The position numbers and the translations under genes are program-made. This document shows, in pieces, positions 55,106 to 64,000 of a DNA stretch of 64,000 nucleotides. The DNA lies in the NCBI GenBank assembly GCA_958450365.1, contig CAUEEP010000936.1:1920001-1984000 (forward strand), written 5' to 3'. Each line of letters begins with the position of its first letter. Position 1 is the first letter of the stretch. The notes beneath the pieces were generated by a model that was not told the origin of the DNA, ran no database searches, and saw only the letters and a list, made by a program, of their open reading frames with translations. The stretch comes from Mesorhabditis belari. Its lineage: Eukaryota > Nematoda > Chromadorea > Rhabditida > Rhabditidae.

Positions 55106-55944
55106 TTTCTATTTCTTTTATCTAATAATCAACTATCGTTCTCTTTCAATTTTCAAAAAAAAAAAATTTGAAAAATCATAAACGATTATCTTTTAGTAGA
55201 AAGATGACAAGTTGATTTGAAAAGAAAAAAAAGAAAAAAAGAGAATTTTGCCGCCGGAAAGTTCTCTTATCTCCGATGCGCATCGCTCTGGAACGGGGGA
55301 TTTTATCGGAAAAGTTTTATTTGCAGAAATTAATAATTGAGAACTGGTTGGGTGAAGGATTTTGATATTTGAAGAAATCAAAGAGAGAAATGCACTCGTT
55401 TTTTGGGCAAAAGCAGAGGTGTGTCCCTTCACGGCAAAAGCAGAGATGTGTCCCTATCATTTCTCACACCTTTCTTCGCAAAATTGAAAGACAAATCACA
55501 GAGATTTGACATCTTTATTATAAATTTAAAAGCTAAATCTTTTTCTAGAGCTTTTTGAAAGCTCTCATTCAATCCGGATTTTAAAAATCAAAAAACAAAC
55601 AAAGAGACTAGGGGAAGATTCTAGACATCTTGTAAATGATGAGATATCGGTCGAAATGGATAGTACGGTATCGCCTTTGATACTTCTTGTCCCTAACAAG
55701 TCGCCCCTTATTTTCCAAGCTATCTGTTGCCAAAATTTCAGCCTGATCGGTCCACTGGGGGACCGAGCTCTGGATATCGACTAGGCGACACTTCGTTCGC
55801 CCATACACAGCCGTACATCGACCTTTTCTTTTTTCTGACTTTAGATTCGGCATTAGGAGGATCGACTACCTACTGGGGCACATTTTCAGGCTTCTAGCAT
55901 TCCCCGAATTTATGTTGAAGGACGGGCAGACGGACATTCGTAAT
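55106..55944. other. Spacer
   Basis: No gene supported. 55608-55853 (minus) is an 81-codon frame with balanced composition (includes VPQWTDQAEILATDSLENKG) that I do not recognise. Confidence 0.4.
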
Positions 55945-56163
55945 TACCGTATTTTCTCTAATAGTAGTGCACCCGAGCCGAGTTGGTGACTATTTTACGG
56001 TTGTCGAAGCTTTTGCAGAAGCTCAACACTCAAATCCCCCACAAGATCTCATCGTCAGCTATATTTCGATCCCACATTTCGATAGGTTCTGATAAGCGGT
56101 TCTCGAGATTTCGAGTAATTCAGGCGACGCTCAGGGCGCACTACTATTAGAGAAAATACTGTA
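55945..56163. mobile_element. Inverted-repeat MITE, 219 bp
   Basis: Ends TACCGTATTTTCTCTAATAG and CTATTAGAGAAAATACTGTA. Same opening as 24228-24586 and presumably the same superfamily. Interior AT-balanced, no open frame. Confidence 0.8.
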
Positions 56164-56388
56164 TATCGGAGGACTGCATTTTAAGCTTAATTTAGATTTC
56201 CTGAGCTCATTAGAGTTTTCAACTACTAGATCTTTTGAGAGTTCTGCTGCCTTTCCAAAGTTAACAGAGAATGTTTCTGTTAGATGCGGGAAATTGATTG
56301 GGCTAACGAAGTAAAGAAAATAAGTTAAATTTGGTTCTATTTTGACCAAATATTAGTCTTAGTTCTCTGGGAAAAGCGAGATACAGTA
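56164..56388. repeat. Dispersed repeat shared with 45.8 kb and 59.2 kb
   Basis: 56173-56283 is an inverted copy of 45792-45935. 56310-56388 (AAATTTGGTTCTATTTT, TCTGGGAAAAGCGAGATAC) is an inverted copy of 59181-59261. The 72-codon minus frame 56131-56349 lies across both and may be element-derived, but I recognise no domain. Confidence 0.65.
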
Positions 56389-56419
56389 GCCTTACACCGC
56401 TTTCTTAGCCAACCAACGA

Positions 56420-56584
56420 CCAATCTAGAATCAAGCCAATCACTCGAAATCTAAGTCTGGATCAAATGTCTGATTTAGAGTGATCGGCTTGATTATAGAT
56501 CGGACGTTTGACCTTACTTCACTCTAAATCGGACGTCCAATCCAGAATCAGATCGGACGGATTTCTAGATTGGACGTAACATAT
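56420..56584. repeat. Palindromic repeat of the CGGACGTCC type
   Basis: AATCTAGAATCAAGCC and CGGCTTGATTATAGATCGG face each other around TCACTC/GAGTGATC. Ends GGACGTAACATATATA. Partner of 45600-45790 and related to the foldback ends at 5446. Confidence 0.6.
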
Positions 56585-56597
56585 ATAAAGCAGAGAG

Positions 56598-56636
56598 ACG
56601 TCCGTCTGTCCGTCTGTCCGTCTGTCCGTCTGTCTG
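56598..56636. repeat. 8-bp microsatellite (TCCGTCTG)
   Basis: About five units. Confidence 0.9.
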
Positions 56637-57472
56637 TGCGCAAACGCGACGCTCCGTAATTACGTTTGCTTTATTGGTTAAAAGGCAAAGTATTCAGCTA
56701 TTCAGCACGCAGATATTTTCCACCCAAGGGTTTTCAGTTATGGGGAATCTAATTTTTAGGTCCATTTTTAGGTCCATTTTTAGGTCCATTTTTAGGTCCA
56801 TTTGTAGGTCCACTTTAAAAAAGGAGTGTAGCTTTACATGGGTTACGATAGTTTTAGATTAAATTGATCAATTCATAGATTTTCTGGACCTAAATTGATC
56901 AATTCACGCGAAAAAGAGATTGGAAAAGTCGATTTTTCAAAGAGGTGCTCTTTATTTGAATAAAAAGGTATATTCTTTTCAATCTTTTCAATTAACAATT
57001 GATTTTAGATAAACAAGATAACAAGAGGAAAAGAAAGGAAAGAAAAGTTGGCTTAAGGGCTTAAGGGCTTGAGCGCTAAGAGTTCGAATCAGCGGACACG
57101 AAGGCTGTCATTAAAAGATGATCATTAAAAGAAATGGTAAATCGATTGAAAATCAAGTTCAAATCAAATCAAATAAACTTTAAAATAAAGAAATTCACTT
57201 AAAGAATTGTCAAAAATAGATTTAATAAGTTAAAATGGTTTTCTGGAAAAAAAAAATGGCTCCCAATGAATTCCCACGATGACTTTCGGGGGGAAAATGG
57301 CTGAAATCGGATCCAAATTGAGCCGATTTGTGCTTTTCCAAATATTTTAATAAAAGGAAATTGAGAAATTCAAACGTTCTTTTCAATAAAAAATTTGAAA
57401 TTTTGATTTTTTGATAAATTTGAAAGTTAAGTTTAGTGTTTTAGACAGTTTTTTTTGGAGTGCTTTGAAATC
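56637..57472. other. Spacer with GGTCCATTTTTA repeat
   Basis: 56757-56814: five units of AGGTCCATTTTT. Then AT-rich sequence and the 3' flank of the transthyretin-like gene. No gene. Confidence 0.5.
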
Positions 57473-57478
57473 TTTATT
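57473..57478 (-). promoter_or_regulatory. Candidate poly(A) signal
   Basis: AATAAA on the minus strand, 84 bp past the stop codon of the transthyretin-like gene. Spacing and motif fit a nematode 3' UTR end. Confidence 0.5.
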
Positions 57479-57561
57479 TAAATCAGAAAGAGATCACAAT
57501 TCATAAGGCTATTTACAGCATTAACTATTGAAAATCAAAATTTGAAAGGTTTTTTTTTGAT

Positions 57562-58694
57562 TTAATGGAGGCAATCACGCGTTTCCCCGTGGAAATGTCC
57601 GGCCAATTCGAGGGTGCCAGCATCGAAAACCTGGAAATTTCTTCATGATTCCCGCTTTTTAAGTTATTCGATTGGAATTCTGCTTTGATTGAAGTGAAAG
57701 CTTTATTTATGCGCAGGGTTTCAGAGTGTCAGTAAACATTCTGGTCAGTAAACATCTCTGACCTTGTTGTCTTATGTGTCTTCGCCTTGTCTGTCTGTCT
57801 TCCACAGACAGTCTGTCTTCCAAAAGTCCTTAATTCTAGGACAATGAATCCAGCCAGGCTCAGAACCAGCTAGCTAGCTGAGTCTGACTTTCTTTAACTT
57901 ATAAATCTTTCTAGAAATTCTCAAAAGCTCTCTTGTTTTACCTTTTCAGGTGTCTTTCCACTGCTGATATAATCCTTGGGGATCTTGATGTGGAATTTTC
58001 GTTGACAAGGCTGAAAATAGATGTTTATAAAAATAGAAGGCTGTGCTGAGAAGCTCTAAATTGTGTTTTTCTAAAAGAAACCTTTGTTCCATCATTGCAA
58101 TCATGGTAGATGTTGATTTTTGGGTCAATCGAGAGGATCTAAAAGGGGCAAAGTTTGAATGAATGACTTTCTAGGAATAGTTGTTCTTTCTTTCTAGGAA
58201 TAGTTCATCAAATTGCTCAGATTTTTAGCTGTATATCTTTATCGATCAACTTTTTAGCTTATAATATTTAAAGTTTTGATTAAGCTTGATTAAAAGCCCC
58301 ACTTCACGAGCATGTCCCGAAGCAGCATAGGATCCATCAGCGTCACTCTTTGAGCTTCCCAAAAGATCGTCTTTTCCGACTGAAAAATTGCATTTACATT
58401 TAGAAATTGATAAATAAGGTTTTCTATTTATTGAATTGAATAAGTTTTTCTTAGATTTAAACCCACGTTTATCTTTATCATAAAGCTTGATCAATGCGCC
58501 GCTATATGGCTTTCCATTGCACTTCAGAAGGCCTAAAAATGAAAGAAATGGAGATGAATAAGAGATTTTTGAATTTAATTCATTTAGATGTATTGCTAAA
58601 TACCTGTTACAGACGCAGATTGTTGTTCACCGATTCCCAGCAAGCAAAATCCGACTCCAAGCAAAGCGACGAAAACGAGTCCACGGAGAAACAT
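57562..58694 (-). CDS. Transthyretin-like (TTL/TTR) secreted protein, six exons
   Basis: Exons on the minus strand: 58604-58694, 58467-58532, 58303-58379, 58082-58138, 57942-58010, 57562-57630. Joined, they give 142 codons plus TAA with consistent phases; every intron is GT-AG with T-rich TTTCAG/TTTTAG acceptors and is 71-311 bp long. Residues 1 to about 22 are a signal peptide (MFLRGLVFVALLGVGFCLLG). The mature part follows the nematode TTL pattern: TGLLKCNGKPYSGALIKLYD, then DDLLGSSKSDADGSYAASG, then SIDPKINIYHDCNDGTK, PCQRKFHIKIPKDYISSGK and FDAGTLELAGHFHGETRDC near the end. The four family cysteines (KC, HDC, PC, RDC) are present. TTL proteins are small secreted beta-sandwich carriers or signals; some act in the nervous system or corpse clearance, but this member's role cannot be told. 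Length is normal for the family. Same strand as tRNA-Glu downstream in the window. Exon boundaries were inferred by eye, with no transcript evidence. No disabling change seen. Confidence 0.93.
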
Positions 58695-58713
58695 CTGTAA
58701 ATGAAAGAAATTT
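58695..58713 (-). promoter_or_regulatory. Probable trans-splice acceptor before the start codon
   Basis: Minus strand reads AAATTTCTTTCATTTACAG directly followed by ATG of the transthyretin-like gene. A pyrimidine-rich tract with CAG abutting the start is the usual look of a spliced-leader acceptor in nematodes. A cis-spliced 5' UTR intron is the alternative. Confidence 0.6.
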
Positions 58714-58794
58714 GTAACGATTGTTCAAAAAAGGTCTAAAATAACTTTGAAAATCTAAAAAATCTAAAACTAAAGCATTTCTTAAAAGAATTGA

Positions 58795-58915
58795 AAGATT
58801 TAAAAGCTTTGGAAGCTTTGAAGCTTTGAAAGCTTTGAAAGCTTTGAAAGCTTTGAAAGCATTGGAAGCCTTGAAAGCTTTGGAAGCTTTGGAAGCTTTG
58901 AAAGAATTGAAATCT
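58795..58915. repeat. 9-bp minisatellite, ~12 copies
   Basis: Unit AAGCTTTGA with GGAAGCTTT variants, just upstream of the transthyretin-like gene. Gives a FKAFKASKA minus-strand frame, which is an artefact. Confidence 0.9.
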
Positions 58916-59319
58916 CTAAAATCCCAGTAATTTTGGCCACCTTTTATCCTCGATCGACTCGAATAAATTGACCTTAACATTCACCAAAAAATTTATCGCT
59001 GTGTACTTGAGATAAAAGAAGGAAAAGAATTCTCCCAGTTGCTTGATCTGCTCAAGCAGAAAAACAACTTGATCAGATCAACTATAAACATAAACATAAA
59101 GTCTGATCATTGAAAAATCGAGGAATAATGAGCTTTTTTCCAACTTGGAGAACAGTTGGCTAAAAAAGCGGTGTAAACTCTACCGTATCTCGCTTTTCCC
59201 AGAAAACTAAGAGATTTGCTCAAAAATAGAACCAAATTTACCCTATTTTGTTTACTTCGTTCGCTGTTTACTTTCCCTTCTTCGTTTTTTCCATTTTTAA
59301 ACAAAAATGCCAAAATTTC
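58916..59319. other. Spacer with dispersed-repeat copy
   Basis: 59181-59261 is an inverted match to 56310-56388. No gene. Confidence 0.5.
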
Positions 59320-59391
59320 TTCCCATGCCGGGAATCGAACCCGGGCCGCGTGGGTGAAAACCACGAATCCTAACCACTAGACCACATGGGA
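59320..59391 (-). tRNA. tRNA-Glu(TTC)
   Basis: 72 nt including discriminator A. Acceptor TCCCATG pairs with CATGGGA. D arm TGGTCTAGTGGTTAGGA. Anticodon stem CGTGG/CCACG around TTTTCAC, anticodon TTC at plus positions 59356-59358. T arm CCGGGTTCGATTCCCGG. No intron. TTTT follows at 59312-59315. All stems intact, so probably functional. The 85-codon minus frame here is a shadow. Confidence 0.97.
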
Positions 59392-59569
59392 GGGTGGGGG
59401 AAGGCCAAAAAAAGAGACTTATAAGTGACAGGTGCTTAAAAAAGCCATTAAAAACTCATATAATCTCTGAATTTACTGATATTTTTTTGATTTGAAAATT
59501 TTGATTTTTTGATTAGTTCAAAAGTAGTCTTACTTGAGGTTTTCATTACTTGAACAACATTTGAACATT
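59392..59569. other. Short spacer
   Basis: AT-rich. Nothing recognised. Confidence 0.4.
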
Positions 59570-59660
59570 TTCTTTAACAACATTTCACCTCAACACCTCA
59601 ACAACTTCAACATTTCACCTCAACACCTCAACAACCTCAACATTTCACCTCAACAACTTG
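59570..59660. repeat. CCTCAACA repeat
   Basis: ACATTTCACCTCAACACCTC and ACAACTTCA units, about three 31-32-bp copies. Confidence 0.8.
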
Positions 59661-60064
59661 TTAGAAAGTTTTCTCTTGCAACATTTGTGACAAAATTGCT
59701 GTGACTTGTCGAAACATTCGATTGCTCAAGCTTTTCAGCTTTTCTGCTGTCTTTTGAGCTATCTTTTGAGCTGTCTTTTTTTCTCAGCTTTTCAGTTATT
59801 GTTTTGCACGATTTTCCGCAAAAAAGTAAATATTTGAAGTCTTTTAGGACAATTGTCCTTTACGCGGTAAACAACTGCTGTTTTTTTGATCTTTTCAGAA
59901 AAGACGTAAGAAAGAAAAGAAGAAGGGAGTAAGAAAAGAGGGGAATTACGGTTGTTATTGAAAAAAGGCATTTTTTAAAACCGTTGATCCTATTTGATAA
60001 CCTACCAATGATAGAATCCCTACTGTAAAAGCTTTTTTGTTAGTTTAAACCTTATCAGTTTTCA
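59661..60064. other. AT-rich spacer
   Basis: TTTTGAGCTATC/GTC short repeats at 59752-59780. No gene. Confidence 0.45.
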
Positions 60065-60189
60065 ATTTTGCTCGTTTCCCGCCAAGTATAGCTTTAGTTT
60101 TCATTGAAAATCAAGCTCAAGCATTGAAAATCAAGATATACTTGGCGGGAAACGAGCAAAATAGCTTGGTTTTCAATGAAAACTAAAGC
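60065..60189. repeat. Interleaved inverted repeats (A-B-A'-B')
   Basis: A (60065-60090) is perfectly inverted as A' (60137-60162): 26 bp including TTTGCTCGTTTCCCGCC. B (60091-60117) is inverted as B' (60163-60189) with one mismatch over 27 bp, including CTTTAGTTTTCATTGAAAA. The arms cross, unlike an ordinary hairpin. Confidence 0.85.
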
Positions 60190-60411
60190 TCAAGTCAAAA
60201 AATGAGAGTTTTAACACATTTGAAACTTTAAAACACATGTACACATTACAGGGTGACCCAAAATTCAGCACTAAGTCAGCAATTTTTGTTCCATTTCGGA
60301 GTTTCTAAGTGTAATATGTTCTTAAAAATTCTTATTGGGCATTCTAAAATAAATAAAAAGTGTTTTTAAAGGTTTAAGTAAAAGAAAGCAAAAAAAAATT
60401 CGCAACCAGAG
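60190..60411. other. Spacer with a transposon-end-like motif
   Basis: ACAGGGTGACCCAAAATTCA at 60249 looks like a DNA-transposon end; no partner found. Confidence 0.4.
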
Positions 60412-61425
60412 TCAAAAAAGCACTTGCGACCGAGCAAAACCTGGGTTGGCGCTTTAAAGCGTGGTAAAACTACCGTACCCCTCCAAATTGCGCAAAATTT
60501 CTTTTTTCATTTTTCTTCAATTCATTTTATTCTTTTTGCTTTTTTCTGGGGAGTGGGACAAATGCGACCTTTTTTTGCGCACCCGGACATTTGCGCACCT
60601 TTTTTCCGCACTTAGCCCATTAGCGCACCATTAGCGCATTTTTCGGGTTTTAATAAAGCTCTAAAAGCTAATATTAACCAATTCCTATTCCAAATGTTGT
60701 TTTTCTAGGTAATTTGAGGGTGCCGAATTCAAATTTTGACATAACAGAGCGTGTGGAACCAATTTGAAAGACAAAACGGTTAGATCAAATTACAGAAAAT
60801 TGTTGATTTTTCTCTTTGTATAACTCCGTCCGTTCGCTTCCACAAGCTCTGATACGCCAAAATTTCGATTCTACGCCCTAAAATTACCTAGAAAAACAAC
60901 TTTTGGAATAGAAATTGGTTAATATTAGCTTTTAGAGCTTTTTTAAAACGCGAAAAAAGGTGCGCTAATGGGCTAAGTGCGGAAAAAAAGGTGCGCAAAT
61001 GTCCGGGTGCGCAAAAAAAAGGTAGCATTTGTCCCACTCCCTTTTTCTGATGTCATCGCATTTGTTTTTGCAGGAAACAAAGATGATAAAGCTAAGTTAC
61101 GTTTTAACATCATTTTCTGTGGCGGAAGCTTTATTTGTAGTTTTTTTAGACCGACTTGCTTCCCGAGGATTTGCTCTACGAACTTGATGCCAACTAATGT
61201 TAACTTAAGTGCTTTTTATCATTTTCTATGACGGAAGCTTTGTTTTTGTGATTTTTTAGTTGAAAAAGCGTTGAAACGTTAAAAAAAACGCAAAAAGAAT
61301 GAAATGAAATGAACAAGAATGAACAAGAATGAAATTTGGGACAAAATGGAGGGGTATGGTGGTTTTACCACGCTTTAAAGCGCCAGCCCAGGATTTTCTC
61401 GGAAAAAGGTCGCAAGTAAAAAAGC
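60412..61425. mobile_element. Outer inverted-repeat element (contains a nested MITE)
   Basis: Left arm GGCGCTTTAAAGCGTGGTAA, TACCCCTCCA and CTTGCGACC pair with the right arm at 61330-61420, which carries short indels. Without the inner 493-bp element and one TSD copy it would be about 510 bp. Confidence 0.75.
60549..61041. mobile_element. hAT-like MITE, 493 bp, with 8-bp TSD
   Basis: Ends GGGAGTGGGACAAATGCGAC and complement. The octamer TTTTTCTG lies exactly on both sides (60541-60548 and 61042-61049). Arms continue inward (TGCGCACC, CATTTGCGCACC, AGCTAATATTAACCAATT) so nearly the whole element is one long hairpin. No coding capacity. The same ends are at 7475-7524 and 63634. Confidence 0.85.
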
Positions 61426-62721
61426 AAAAGTGAGATTAAGAGCATGTACAGTTACTCCCACACCACCCGGTCATGCTTGAAGGGAAGAGAAAGAGCCCAT
61501 CTATCCCCGAAGTGCGGTTTCCCGAGTAGGCGCCTAAACTTTACAAGTGTTTTTCTTGTGAACCATTGAGAATGGGCAAAAAATAAATTGAGTATCGCAC
61601 ATCGGCGCGAAATAAAGCAAAAATGCGTTTTCTATCGGATTTTTCCGGGAGTACCTTTTTTAGATGCGGAAAATTGTGCTGATTCCGAATCTGAACGATG
61701 CATCGTATTCCCCGTGTTCGATAGGCGTTTGCATCTCAGCGGCGTAGAGAAATGGCCCGACCAGTTCGGAACATTCCCTTTTCAATGTTTCGTATCCGTT
61801 TGAGCTGTCCTGTGGTTATAAATTTACTGGAAATCATTTTTTTAATAAGAAATATATGAATTGATTAAAGAAAAACATTTTCTAGAAATTTTTCGTCAAA
61901 AAAACAGCCACAGCGTCCCGGGGATCAGTCGAATTGGGCTCATTTAAGGATTTGTAAAATGGACTGCGAAACTTTAATCGCACACTTTTTTGTACAGAAA
62001 TGTCGGCAAGAATTTCAGGCTTCAATTCTCTATAGAACGCTTAGGGTTTTTGAATTTGATTGCGGCGTTTGGGATGTAATTTTGCGCCATCCTGTATTGA
62101 CGCTCCAGTTTTCAGAACGTAAATCGAATCAAAAAAAGGCCTCAAATTCTCCATAGTGCCGTTTTTTTCCTCGTAAACAAGTCTAAAAACAGAATTTCAG
62201 AAAATCACAATAATTCACAGACAGTTATTCACTCTGAATTCAAAAATTTACTATAGTTACGTGTCAAAAACAACAATGATAAGTCATTGACCCGAAAGTG
62301 TCCTTTTCGATAAACAAAAGTATTGAGAGGATTTCAAAATATTCTTTCGATCTTTGAGATATTTTCTTTTCCGAATTGTTGTGTATTTTCTAGTGCAAGT
62401 GAACTTTATGGGGTAATGGACAAGAATGAGAAAAGGCTTGCACTTTTGGTCTCTCCTTTTCCTCTCCCTCTTTTCCCTTTTCCCTCCACTTCTATAAAAG
62501 ACTTCGACAACAAGCCCTAGAGAAGTAAATCCTGATGAAATTTTGCCTTTTTTTTCAGAATATGATACTTTTATAAGTCTTTTATCTAGTATTTTACTTA
62601 TCTATGTACTGTATTCAGTGCTTTACATTGAGTTTCAATGTTTTAAACTTTATCAGACATTTTTATCTAGCAAAAAAGCCAAATTTAGCCAAATCTAAGC
62701 CATGGCTAAACCAAAGCCTAA
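61426..62721. other. Spacer, partly GC-balanced
   Basis: 61440-61560 and 61590-61810 are less AT-rich. The 71-codon plus frame 61588-61803 and the 65-codon frame 61959-62156 are unrecognised. The latter runs across CATCCTGTATTGACG, a transposon-end-like motif. TATAAAAG at 62493-62500 follows a CT-rich tract and could be a TATA box, but no gene is linked to it. Confidence 0.4.
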
Positions 62722-63024
62722 CCAGGGAACCTTCCCAAGTTACCCGCGAGTTACAATATGAGGTAGGTGCAAAAAGAAAGGCCTGGAAATGTAGGTTTGG
62801 AAACTGTTTTCAAAAACCGCTAATCGGCAAAACGCACAAAGTTACATCCATTTGAATTTCGAAAAAATGAAGGCTTTTCTCGAATTTCTGGCACACTGAT
62901 TTTTGCCGGCGGAAAGGCTTTCCTTTCGCCATCCCAAAACAGTTTCCGAACGTACATTTCCAGGCCTTTCTTTTTACACCTACCTCATATTGTAACTCGC
63001 GGGTAACTTGGAAAGGTTCCCTGG
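62722..63024. mobile_element. PIF/Harbinger-like MITE, 303 bp
   Basis: Ends CCAGGGAACCTTCCCAAGTT and complement. Arms of about 90 bp include TACCCGCGAGTTACAATATG and AAAGGCCTGGAAATGTA. TAA lies on both sides (62719-62721, 63025-63027), the 3-bp target of PIF/Harbinger elements. Open frames in it are by-products of the palindrome. Confidence 0.75.
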
Positions 63025-63633
63025 TAAGGTTTAAGCTAAATTCAACGATAAAGTCAACTCCAAAGCCATTGCAAGCCATTAGACTTTGGCTTGGCTTGGC
63101 CTTTTTTTTTGCTCAAAATAACTAGCATTCTATGCTCTATGATTATCAAATTCTGTAATCTGAACTTTTAGGGATTATTTTGAAATTTGTTTACGAGTTG
63201 ATGACCTTTAAACCCTTCCTTTGACCCTTTAGCCATAAAATTTGAATTTTATATTTGAAAGCTGTTATTTCTGGGTTTACGGGATAGAACTGATAAGTAC
63301 AAAAACTTAAAAACATACAAATTCGAAAAGTGTTTGATTGGGGAATCTTTTGAATTCAGGGTTTCTACATATTTAGTTACCTATGTTGAAATTTGTTTAC
63401 GCTCTTGCCCTTGCTCTTGCCCTTGCTCTTGCCCGCTCACTCTATAAAAGGCCATTGAATCTAAACAAAGCCTTGAAAAAGAATCCTTTTCATTTAGAAT
63501 ATAAAGATTTAGCGATTTTGAAATAATTCTTGATGAAATTAAAGTCAACTTCCCTGTTCTAACTATTCTTTATCTTAAATAAACAATACTTTTTCTCATT
63601 CATATTCTCCAATGCTTAAATATTTCCTATTCT
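63025..63633. other. Spacer with possible TATA box
   Basis: CTTGCC hexamer run at 63405-63433, followed by CTCTATAAAAGG (TATAAAAG at 63443-63450). Resembles 62485-62500. No open gene follows in the window. AT-rich elsewhere. Confidence 0.35.
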
Positions 63634-63700
63634 TGGGGGTGGGACAAATGCGACCTTTTTTTGCGCACCTGGACATTTGCGCACCTTGCGCACCGCACAT
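63634..63700 (+). mobile_element. One end of the GGGACAAATGCGACC MITE family
   Basis: GGTGGGACAAATGCGACC, TTTGCGCACC(T/C)GGACATTTG match the first 65 bp of 60549-61041. No opposite end in the window. Confidence 0.65.
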
Positions 63701-64000
63701 TTGCCGCTCTACGGCCTTAGGAAAGGTCGTAGAGCTTCAAAAATGTTTCATAGAAGGGAATCGTATGCGTAGATTCCGAATTTCGACAAATCAGACCTCG
63801 CTGACACGTCAAATTTGGGCTAAAAGGCAAAAACTGCGGAAAAGCGTTAAGTTGCGTAAGTTGTTTTGTCGAGTTTTAAATACGAATTTAAAAGCAGAGC
63901 CTCGGCAGGATGCCAAGCCACGCCCCCTCATGTCAAGCTCTATATAATGAAATTTAATTTTCTTTCTTTATGTCGGAATGTGGGGGAATATTACGTAAAT
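63701..64000. other. Spacer at window end
   Basis: Short hairpin GCTCTACGGCCTT/AAGGTCGTAGAGC at 63705-63739. The 111-codon plus frame 63612-63947 starts in the MITE fragment and is not recognised. Confidence 0.45.

Noticed and set aside
58627..58980. 117-codon minus frame with FKASKAFKAF
   Set aside because: 9-bp repeat upstream of the transthyretin-like gene; the true first exon is in another frame.
59107..59364. 85-codon minus frame with VFTHAARVRFPAWEE
   Set aside because: Antisense-independent shadow of the tRNA-Glu gene, whose sequence fully explains the conserved text.
62604..63079. Frames on both strands containing TRE(L)QYEVG and KRKAWKC(R/T)FGNCF
   Set aside because: The same peptide on both strands is explained by the inverted arms of the TAA-flanked MITE.

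Overview
The window is nuclear DNA of an animal, almost certainly a nematode, and it is a gene-poor, AT-rich, repeat-dominated stretch. The nematode call rests on five observations. (1) One intact six-exon gene on the minus strand (57562-58694) encodes a secreted transthyretin-like protein, a family greatly expanded in nematodes. (2) Its introns are mostly short, with T-rich TTTCAG or TTTTAG acceptors. (3) A further acceptor-like CAG abuts its start codon, as at spliced-leader trans-splice sites. (4) TTAGGC, the nematode telomere hexamer, occurs in short interstitial runs. (5) Tc1/mariner-type inverted-repeat elements with TA target sites are frequent. I cannot name the species.

Supported genes are few: the transthyretin-like gene, an intact tRNA-Ser(GCT) at 52140-52221 (+) and an intact tRNA-Glu(TTC) at 59320-59391 (-). 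There is also one recognisable but frameshifted gene fragment, an Xaa-Pro aminopeptidase exon at about 16716-17038, and a decayed mariner transposase 3' end at 42258-42563. A 38-codon signal-peptide-like frame at 52656 is only a candidate. Several tRNA-like pseudogenes, or tRNA-derived repeats, are scattered through the window. Most longer open frames are by-products of tandem repeats or of inverted-repeat elements.

Layout. 0-5 kb: several minisatellites and one hairpin element. 5-12 kb: foldback elements, tRNA-like repeats, Tc1-like MITEs and a 50-bp minimal element with an 8-bp target duplication. 12-21 kb: short-unit repeats, the aminopeptidase fragment, and a tRNA-like element holding TTAGGC units. 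21-33 kb: a mariner-type MITE, more arrays, and a ~0.6-kb segmental duplication (27.8 and 32.2 kb) with an informative insertion. 33-45 kb: the largest satellites (31-bp units at 34.4 and 40.1 kb, a 12-bp unit at 37.3 kb), a MITE inserted in a satellite, the mariner remnant and a foldback. 45-57 kb: several MITE families, tRNA-Ser and dispersed repeat families. 57-59.5 kb: the transthyretin-like gene and tRNA-Glu. 60-64 kb: nested inverted-repeat elements and interleaved inverted repeats.

I found no operon, defence locus, CRISPR array or other multi-gene system. The biology here is transposon and satellite dynamics: at least four non-autonomous transposon types (8-bp, TA and TAA target duplications, and foldbacks), nested insertions, and roughly forty independent tandem arrays. 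No searches or computations were run. Coordinates of repeat boundaries are by eye and may be off by several bases.
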